In this document: positions 59,038-64,000 of the stretch, one piece after another
Numbering within the stretch: position 1 is the stretch's first letter
Layout: the number at the start of each line of letters is the position of its first letter
NCBI GenBank assembly: GCA_937911325.1
Contig: CALDSD010000101.1
Span: 1-64,000, forward strand
Source of the DNA: an uncultured Neomegalonema sp.
Lineage (GTDB): Bacteria; Pseudomonadota; Alphaproteobacteria; Rhodobacterales; Rhodobacteraceae
Length of the DNA stretch: 64,000 nt
Direction: 5' to 3'
Position numbers and translations under genes: made by a program
Notes under the pieces: model-generated
Told to the model about the DNA's origin: nothing
Databases searched by the model: none
Seen by the model: the letters and a program-made list of their open reading frames with translations, nothing else

Positions 59038-60228
59038 ATGCGAAAAATGACTGAAGCCGATTTGGAGCGTATCCGCGCTGAAACTCCAGGTGTCAATCAC
59101 AGCGTTCATTTGCTCGCCTGTGGTTCGGCCCTGATGCCCAAGCCTGTCGTTGATGCCGTGATCGAGTTCACCGAACTTGAAGCGACCATCGGCGGCTACC
59201 AGGCCCATGCGCAACGGGCCGCGGAATTGGATGCCGTCTACGACAGCATCGCCCGCCATATCGGCGCGAACCGTCGCGAAATCGCCTTGGCGGAAAACGC
59301 AACGGTTGCATGGTGTCATGCATTCTACGCGCTCCCACTGAAGTGAGGCTCGCGCATCCTGACCTGCGAGGCTGAGTACGCGGCCAACTATGTCGCGTTT
59401 CTCCAACGGGCCAAGCGAGATGATCTGAAGATCGATGTGGCGCCAAGCGACGCGTCTGGGATGCTCGACCACGAGGCCCTCGAGAGGATGATCGACGATG
59501 ATGTCGGGCTCGTTGCGATGACTTGGGTCCCGACAAACGGGGGGTTGGTCAATCCGGCGCAAGAGGTGGGAAACATCGCGCGGAAACACGGCGTGCCGTA
59601 CCTCCTGGACGCTTGCCAGGCGGCGGGGCAGATGCCGATCGATGTCAAAGCTCTGGGCTGTGATTTCCTTTCGGCGACAGGCCGCAAGTTCCTTCGAGGG
59701 CCAAGGGGAACCGGTTTTCTTTTCGTTGCGGAGAGGTGGTTGGAGGACTTGGAGCCCGTGACGATCGATCATTTTGCGGCGCCCTGGACGGCGCGCGACC
59801 AATACACCTTGCGCGACGACGCAAGACGGTTCGAAACCTGGGAGAACTCCTACGCATTGCGGATGGGTCTCGGAGCGGCAGTCGACTACGCCGACAGGAT
59901 CGGAATTCATGTGATCGAGCAGCGCGTTCGTGCGCTGGCTGCTCGGTGCCGAGAAAAGCTAAGCCGGCTCGACCGGGTCATTGTGAGAGATCTTGGCGAA
60001 GAGCCATGCGGCATCGTCAGCTTTTCGGCGGATGGCGTCGAGCCCAAGACGATCTGCGCCAAGTTGTCTGATTCGGGATATGTGATCGGCGCTTCGGCGA
60101 CCGCCTCAACTCGGCTCGATTCCGAGCGAAGGGCGCTTCCGACCTTGTTGCGGATCTCGCCGCACTATTACAACTCCGAGCAAGAAGTCGACGCCGCAGT
60201 CGATCAGATCGAGGCGCTTTTGAGCTGA
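59038..60228 (+). pseudogene. Class V aminotransferase-fold PLP enzyme gene interrupted by one TGA
   Basis: The frame reads 102 codons, then TGA at 59344-59346, then continues in the same frame for 293 more codons. Joined, the product is a full-length (about 396 aa) cysteine-desulfurase-fold protein resembling EgtE-type or isopenicillin-epimerase-like lyases: LLACGSALMPKPVVDAVIEF at the start, DACQAAGQMPIDVKALGCDFLSATGRKFLRGPRGTGFLFV with the PLP lysine in GRK, and DDARRFETWENSYA near the middle. Around the stop the sequence reads YALPLK-stop-GSRILTCEAEYAANY, where homologues read LPLxPGDRIL, so no other damage is seen. Restart downstream would lose the N-terminal arm. Confidence 0.8.
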
Positions 60229-60416
60229 GGCCGAGACGTCGGGAAGGGCGGCGAACCACGGTGTCGACACCCAGAGCTGAAACGGCCGCTTTATCTCAGG
60301 AGCGGACGATTGCCGTGTGATCGGGTATGATGTCTGCGGATCAAAGGGCTGAGCTGAGTAAGGCGAACACCCAAGGGCTGAGGGTCGCCATCCGTTTTTT
60401 GTTGGGAGACCCCGCG

Positions 60417-60821
60417 ATGACCAAAACCAGGGCGACGGTCGTTTTACTCTGTTCCCTCATGCTCACACTGATGGTGAGAGCCGCTTTGGCCGCCGACGGC
60501 GACGAGTGGCGTATTCACTCCCAAGAAGCGAACGGCGATATCCATTTCTTCGATGAGACGCGGATGGACGTGACGGACGACTCGCATCGGGTTTGGACGC
60601 GAATTCGCTACAACACATCGGTCATGGGTGCGATGAGCTATCAGAGCCTTTTGGAGGTCGATTGCTCGGAGCGCACGGTGAGAACGTTGCAGAGGACTTT
60701 TTTCTCCGACAGGAAGTGGGAAAAGCCTGCGATGAGCACTGACAAGAAAGAAAAGCCGAAGCGCCCGATCAAGGCGGACTCCGCCGTGGGGCGCCTTTCT
60801 GAAATCTTGTGCGATCAGTAG
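60417..60821 (+). CDS. Small exported protein (surface-adhesin-E-like)
   Basis: 134-aa protein with a signal peptide (MTKTRATVVLLCSLMLTLMVRAALA). The mature part DEWRIHSQEANGDIHFFDETRMDVTDDSHRVWTRIRYN...YQSLLEVDCSERTVRTLQ matches the general layout of the small 'surface-adhesin protein E' domain, including the paired cysteines (VDCSE and ILCDQ). Function unknown. ATG 60417 follows GGGAG; an upstream in-frame ATG at 60327 would bury the signal. A strong terminator follows. Confidence 0.68.
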   Translation: MTKTRATVVLLCSLMLTLMVRAALAADGDEWRIHSQEANGDIHFFDETRMDVTDDSHRVWTRIRYNTSVMGAMSYQSLLEVDCSERTVRTLQRTFFSDRKWEKPAMSTDKKEKPKRPIKADSAVGRLSEILCDQ

Positions 60822-60872
60822 CGACAACCTCGAGGCCGACGCGGCCAACGGCTTGCCACGACGCAAAAGAAA

Positions 60873-60900
60873 CACCCGCGCCGGTTCTGCGGCGCAGGTG
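60873..60900. terminator. Bidirectional intrinsic terminator
   Basis: Arms CACC (60873-60876) + GCGCCG (60878-60883) and CGGCGC (60890-60895) + GGTG (60897-60900), one C/A mismatch, 6-base loop. T-rich tails occur on both sides (CATTTGTT on plus; TTCTTTTG on minus). It separates the convergent small exported-protein gene and the aldose dehydrogenase gene. Confidence 0.75.
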
Positions 60901-60914
60901 CATTTGTTAACAGG

Positions 60915-62237
60915 TTACTGGAGGCTTTCCGCCGTCACTCTGTAGATGTCGCCCGCGTCTGTGGCGACGTAGAGAGCGTTGTCCGGTCCCATCACCAGAC
61001 CCCGGAACCGCGCCGAGAAGCCCAGAGGCATCCGCGTGATCCCATTGATGCCCAGGCCATCCGGCGTGAGGCTGATCATATCGATTCTGGAACCCTCAGG
61101 CGTGTCGCCGAAACCGATGCCCATAATGCCGACAGCCAAGTGGCCCTCGTAGACCCCCCAGTTGCCGCCCTTGAGAAAAGCCGCAGAGCCAGTGCCTTGC
61201 GAGTATCCGTTGTTGTTCCAAGAGGCCGGCATCAGATCTTCGAAACGCGTGTCGCTCATCGGGGTGTAGGCCGCACGCAGCGCCGGATCCATCGCATCCT
61301 TCTGATTAGGCTCATACCCACAATACTCATCCGGGCACTCGCCGCGGCCACCCGTGTTTTGCGCTGGGTCCCAACCAGCGTTCCCGCCATTCACAAGAGC
61401 CGTGATCTCGTCGTTGTGCCAAGGACCATGTTCAGCGGTGAACGCTTTGCCGTCGCTTGGACGGAAGTCGATGCCCTGAACGTTTCTGTGCCCATAAGTG
61501 TAAATGCGCTTGTCGAAACCTTCAGGCGGGTTGTTGTCCGGGTGCGCGTTCCCGTCAGAGTCGATGCGCAGAACTTTCCCGCATAAAAGCGTTCCATCCT
61601 GAGGGCAGATCCCTCTGTGTCGATCGCCGCCGGCGACCCAGATGTAACCACCCGGCCCGACGCGGAGCCGGCCGCCGTTGTGCGCGCCCGGACCGCCAAA
61701 AGGCTGATCCGAATCGAAAGGCTTGTATTGAATGTCGGTGACGATGTCAGTTCGGTCAGAGACGCTCTTGAGGTCTTCGCTGACCGTGAACCGCATCACG
61801 ATATTGCCGTCGCATTTCTCGAAGTTCGTCTTGCAGCCGTCGCCGTGATACTTCGTTGAAGAAGAATAGACGTAAAGGTAGCGGTTCTTTGTGAAGTGCC
61901 GGTCCGGAACGACGCCGAGCATTCCGGCTTGTCCTTCGCAGAACAGGTCGTCGCCGCTATCCGCGTAGCCCTCGGTCTCCTCCATACCGTACAAGGCGTT
62001 CACGGCGCCGTCCGCCGTTCTGACCGAGAGCCCCTCGCATTTCTCTGTGTAGAACATCGTGCCATCGGGCAAGAACGCCATGTCCCAGGGATCCTGCAGC
62101 CCTTCCAACACGGCGGTTGGCGTTATCTTGGGCACGTCCATTCCTTGGTGACCGTCGGCCTGAGATGTCAACGGCGCCCCGATAATGACGGCGGACGCCA
62201 AGACCCCAACGTGTAGGTTAGAAATTTTTTTCATCAT
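60915..62237 (-). CDS. PQQ-dependent soluble aldose dehydrogenase (Asd/YliI-like)
   Basis: 440-aa periplasmic beta-propeller enzyme. Signal peptide MMKKISNLHVGVLASAVIIGAPLTSQA. Family segments: LEGLQDPWDMAFLPDGTMFYTEK, GAHNGGRLRVGPGGYIWVAGGDRH (catalytic His region), YTYGHRNVQGIDFRPSDGKAFTAEHGPWHNDEI and GLVMGPDNALYVATDAGDIYRV. These proteins oxidise aldose sugars with PQQ and pass electrons to the respiratory chain. Extra cysteines (KCEG, DLFCEGQAG, GDGCKTNFEKCDG, ECPDEYCGYEP) suggest disulfide stabilisation. The neighbouring pqq genes run in the opposite direction, so cofactor synthesis and enzyme share a control region. Confidence 0.88.
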   Translation of the reverse strand: MMKKISNLHVGVLASAVIIGAPLTSQADGHQGMDVPKITPTAVLEGLQDPWDMAFLPDGTMFYTEKCEGLSVRTADGAVNALYGMEETEGYADSGDDLFCEGQAGMLGVVPDRHFTKNRYLYVYSSSTKYHGDGCKTNFEKCDGNIVMRFTVSEDLKSVSDRTDIVTDIQYKPFDSDQPFGGPGAHNGGRLRVGPGGYIWVAGGDRHRGICPQDGTLLCGKVLRIDSDGNAHPDNNPPEGFDKRIYTYGHRNVQGIDFRPSDGKAFTAEHGPWHNDEITALVNGGNAGWDPAQNTGGRGECPDEYCGYEPNQKDAMDPALRAAYTPMSDTRFEDLMPASWNNNGYSQGTGSAAFLKGGNWGVYEGHLAVGIMGIGFGDTPEGSRIDMISLTPDGLGINGITRMPLGFSARFRGLVMGPDNALYVATDAGDIYRVTAESLQ

Positions 62238-62304
62238 TCTTTTCCTCCCAGTTTTTTGTGCGGACGCGTCTCTGCGGTGCGGCGCCCACTAGCTCAACCG
62301 TGCA

Positions 62305-62353
62305 GTATTCGGCAATACAAACAGCGGTCGGAGACGTAGTATCATAATACTAC
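62305..62353. promoter_or_regulatory. Two related dyads in the asd/pqqA intergenic region
   Basis: GTATT (62305-62309) and AATAC (62314-62318) with 4-base spacer, and GTAGTAT (62336-62342) and ATACTAC (62347-62353) with 4-base spacer. The two centres are 33 bases apart, close to three helical turns, on the same face. They are 68-116 bases upstream of the dehydrogenase start and 120-170 before pqqA, so one regulator dimer pair could act on both operons. Confidence 0.5.
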
Positions 62354-62439
62354 ATCTTGAAATCGGCGATCTGGAGCGAAGTCCAATCGTCGACGAAAAT
62401 AATGTTGGCGCCGGTTTCCAAATTGCGCTAGCGTTTTTT

Positions 62440-62451
62440 CTGTGATCACAG
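62440..62451. promoter_or_regulatory. 12-base palindrome upstream of pqqA
   Basis: CTGTGATCACAG, a perfect palindrome preceded by six T and set 10 bases before the pqqA ribosome site. Half-sites resemble TGTGA of CRP-type proteins but with no central spacer. It could be an operator covering the pqqA start or part of a 5' RNA stem (flanks TAGCG and CGCTA also pair). Confidence 0.4.
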
Positions 62452-62473
62452 CGCTATGGACGGAGGTAATAAC

Positions 62474-62551
62474 ATGGTTTGGAGCGCACCTAAGGCTGAA
62501 GAGCTTTGTGTCGGCATGGAAATCAACATGTATGTCTCTGCTCGGCGTTAG
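62474..62551 (+). CDS. pqqA: PQQ precursor peptide PqqA
   Basis: 25-codon gene, ATG at 62474 with GGAGG at 62462-62466, stop TAG at 62549. The peptide begins MVWSAPKAEELCVGM and then has E-I-N-M-Y, placing Glu16 and Tyr20 at the conserved E-x3-Y spacing that PqqE crosslinks to make pyrroloquinoline quinone. The C-terminus is short and basic (SARR), typical of PqqA. It is followed 23 bases later by a decayed pqqB and then pqqC and pqqD, confirming identity by context. Too short for normal gene prediction. Confidence 0.92.
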   Translation: MVWSAPKAEELCVGMEINMYVSARR

Positions 62552-62573
62552 GCCGAGCTAGGTCGACGGACAA

Positions 62574-63112
62574 TTGAACCAGGTTTCCAGCAGCGGGGCC
62601 GAGTCTGCTCAGCTCCGCTGTTTTGTGTTGGGATCCGCCGCGAGCGACGGCTTTCCACCGGGTGACGGCTTTCGACAATGGAACCGCCGCTGCGCGAACC
62701 GCGAAGTCTGCTGGTCGAGCGATCCTGATCTGAACGGGCGCATGCCGTCGTCTGTGGTGGCCGCCGTCAACGCCGAGGATGGGTCGGTCCTGACCGCTTC
62801 CCTGATCTTCGCGCGCAAATCATCGTATCGCCGCCGCCTTGCCCGAGTAGCGGAAAACGCCATTCGCCGAGCGTGTGGGCTCGGCCGACCAACGGCGATC
62901 TCGATCCATCCTTTGGGCGCACGCCCGGACTGGCGGCGGCCCTTCTCGCGCCGAAGGGCAAAGCGGCTTTCTTTCTCGAAGGCGCCGCCCGCAAGGTCTC
63001 TGTCCATACCAACAAAGCCAGTCCAGGGTTCGAAGAGCGCTCGGAGAAGCGCCGGGTTCCGAAGAGCGCGGGCTGGGAGGTGAGATACGACCGTATGGAG
63101 GTCCCGCTATGA
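62574..63112 (+). pseudogene. pqqB: Decayed pqqB
   Basis: PqqB is normally about 300 aa (metallo-beta-lactamase fold). Here the N-terminus is recognisable (LRCFVLGSAASDGFP...QWN, then SSVVAAVNAEDGSVLTAS). One base is missing from a C run at 62800-62802: with one more C the frame would read ASPDLRAQI, as expected. It then reaches RHSPS, where the normal protein continues into the metal-binding region, but jumps to the C-terminus (KVSVHTNKASPGFEERSEKRR...AGWEVRYDRMEVPL). The whole metal-site middle (roughly 120-150 residues) is gone. An 18-base duplicated segment (GACGGCTTTC at 62646 and 62664) also inserts six residues. The end still overlaps pqqC by ATGA. Confidence 0.82.
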
Positions 63113-63867
63113 GCCAGCCAATGTCGCGGGAGGCGTTCGAGGCGAAGCTGCGCGCGATCGGCGACGCGCGCTATCATGACAAGCATCCGTTCCACGGCAT
63201 GCTTCATGGCGGGGACTGTACGCAGGACCAAGTACGGGCATGGGTCTTGAACCGGTACTGCTATCAGGCGGCGATCCCCCGAAAGGATGCGGCGCTCATG
63301 TCCCGTTGCGAGGAAATCGAGATGCGCCGAGCGTGGCGCTCCCGCATCGAAGACCATGACGGCAGCGCCGGCGAGGAAGGCGGTATCGCGCGCTGGCTGC
63401 GTCTGGCCGAGGCGGTTGGTTTCGACCGGCGCTACGTCGCCTCGATGACGGGCGCGCTCCCCGCCTGTAAGTTTGCTGTCGAAGCTTATGTGCGGTTCGT
63501 CCGGGACGCGACGCTGCTGGAGGCTGTTGCCTCGTCGCTCACCGAGTTGTTCGCGCCAAAGATCCACCGGGACCGAATCGCCGGGCTTCTGCGGCACTAC
63601 GAGTTCGCAGACGAGAATTCGCTCGCCTACTTTCGCACCCGGCTCGACCAGGCGCCGAAGGACGTCGCCTTTGGTCTCGCTTATGTGCTGGAGCATGCCG
63701 ATACAGCGGAGAAACAGGAAGCGGCGGCTGCGGCGCTGATTTTCAAGACGGATGTTCTCTGGGCACAGCTGGATGCGATCTACGGAGCGTATGTTTCTCC
63801 AGGTGTCCCACCGCCCGGCGCATGGGCGCCCGGTGAAGGCCTGAAGGACGTCGATCGCCATGGCTGA
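63109..63867 (+). CDS. pqqC: Pyrroloquinoline-quinone synthase PqqC
   Basis: 252-aa oxidase catalysing the last step of PQQ formation (ring closure and eight-electron oxidation). Full length and intact: MSREAFEAKLRAIGDARYHDKHPFHGMLHGGDCTQDQVRAWVLNRYCYQAAIPRKDAALMSRC is the canonical PqqC N-terminus with active-site His, Arg and Tyr residues, and ELFAPKIHRDRIAGLLRHYEF follows in the middle. ATG 63109 overlaps the pqqB remnant stop, and pqqD starts 8 bases before its end. Confidence 0.95.
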   Translation: MSQPMSREAFEAKLRAIGDARYHDKHPFHGMLHGGDCTQDQVRAWVLNRYCYQAAIPRKDAALMSRCEEIEMRRAWRSRIEDHDGSAGEEGGIARWLRLAEAVGFDRRYVASMTGALPACKFAVEAYVRFVRDATLLEAVASSLTELFAPKIHRDRIAGLLRHYEFADENSLAYFRTRLDQAPKDVAFGLAYVLEHADTAEKQEAAAAALIFKTDVLWAQLDAIYGAYVSPGVPPPGAWAPGEGLKDVDRHG

Positions 63868-64000
63868 TCTCAACGACGCCTCCGTTCCGAAGCTGCCCCG
63901 CGGCGTGAAGCTCCGGGAGGACGCCGAGCGCGGCTGGCTCCTGCTGGCGCCTGAACGGGTGCTCACGCTCGACGCGATCGCAATCGCGGTCCTCGGCGAG
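63860..64000 (+). CDS. pqqD: PqqD (PqqA chaperone), 5' part
   Basis: First 47 codons; the gene runs off the window. It starts MADLNDASVPKLPRGVKLRE and continues with RGWLLLAPERVLTLDAIA, matching PqqD, which presents the PqqA peptide to the radical SAM enzyme PqqE. It overlaps pqqC by 8 bases. PqqE should follow beyond 64000. Confidence 0.92.
   Translation, partial: MADLNDASVPKLPRGVKLREDAERGWLLLAPERVLTLDAIAIAVLGE

Noticed and set aside
59344-59346. TGA in the aminotransferase gene as a selenocysteine codon
   Set aside because: No selenoprotein is known at this position in the fold, it is not near the active-site lysine, and the bases following do not form an evident SECIS-type hairpin.
1-64000. 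CRISPR arrays, tRNA/rRNA genes, insertion sequences or prophage genes
   Set aside because: No regularly spaced repeats, no tRNA-like cloverleaf, no transposase or integrase-like protein was seen on either strand.

Overview
The window is high-GC DNA with densely packed, often overlapping genes and clear Shine-Dalgarno sites. Gene content (SoeBC sulfite dehydrogenase, NasST-controlled nitrate assimilation, carnitine/choline-sulfate catabolism, TRAP transport, an MttB homologue, PQQ biosynthesis) points to an aerobic heterotrophic alphaproteobacterium, plausibly marine and of the Rhodobacterales or Hyphomicrobiales. That placement is inferred from gene content only.

Layout. (1) 1-3800: 3' end of a molybdopterin sulfite dehydrogenase operon (soeA fragment, soeB, soeC), a TauD/TfdA-type dioxygenase and a small exported protein. 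(2) 4000-18233: a quaternary-amine region. A leftward arm carries a TMADH/DgcA/StcD-like N-demethylase and two EamA carriers. A rightward arm carries a Rieske oxygenase, a GlxA-type AraC regulator, a second Rieske oxygenase, and a translationally coupled operon of choline-sulfatase, SDR, BKACE, aldehyde dehydrogenase, SDR and carnitine-type 3-dehydrogenase. (3) 18411-23589: a two-subunit molybdenum hydroxylase, facing an overlapping MttB-family methyltransferase / ketopantoate-reductase-like pair. (4) 23919-37192: a mixed block of aldo/keto reductase, a Tat-targeted SDR, three LysR regulators, an SDR lacking the YxxxK pair, two acetyltransferases, a hydrolase, a 1-Cys peroxiredoxin, a winged-helix/TPR regulator, a kinase remnant and two membrane proteins. 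(5) 37329-44844: an IclR-controlled TRAP transporter with lactonase, citryl-CoA-lyase-like, CoA-transferase and isocitrate-lyase-family enzymes, an unresolved organic-acid pathway. (6) 45025-58819 (minus strand): a complete nitrate uptake and assimilation operon, nasT-nasS-[leader RNA]-nrtA-nrtB-nrtCD-globin-nirB-nirD-nasA-cysG. (7) 59038-64000: a class-V aminotransferase gene broken by one TGA codon, a small exported protein, a PQQ-dependent aldose dehydrogenase, and a pqq operon (pqqA micro-gene, decayed pqqB, pqqC, partial pqqD).

How they work together. Region 2 looks like a scavenging module for choline-O-sulfate, carnitine and betaines: sulfate ester cleavage, oxidation to 3-dehydrocarnitine, cleavage with acetyl-CoA by BKACE, and N-demethylation. 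Sulfonate-derived sulfite may be handled by SoeABC in region 1. Region 6 takes up nitrate, reduces it to nitrite and ammonium, and makes its own siroheme. Its leader RNA has a terminator that fits NasT (ANTAR) antitermination. Region 7 pairs a PQQ enzyme with PQQ synthesis, but pqqB has lost its middle.

Most notable: the pqqB remnant between intact pqq genes, the nrtA leader RNA, the coupled sulfatase-BKACE-carnitine operon with two Glu-bridged Rieske oxygenases but no reductase, the MttB/reductase pair with no corrinoid protein nearby, and the TRAP/CoA-transferase/citryl-CoA-lyase/lactonase cluster. No tRNA, rRNA, CRISPR array, insertion sequence or integrase was recognised.
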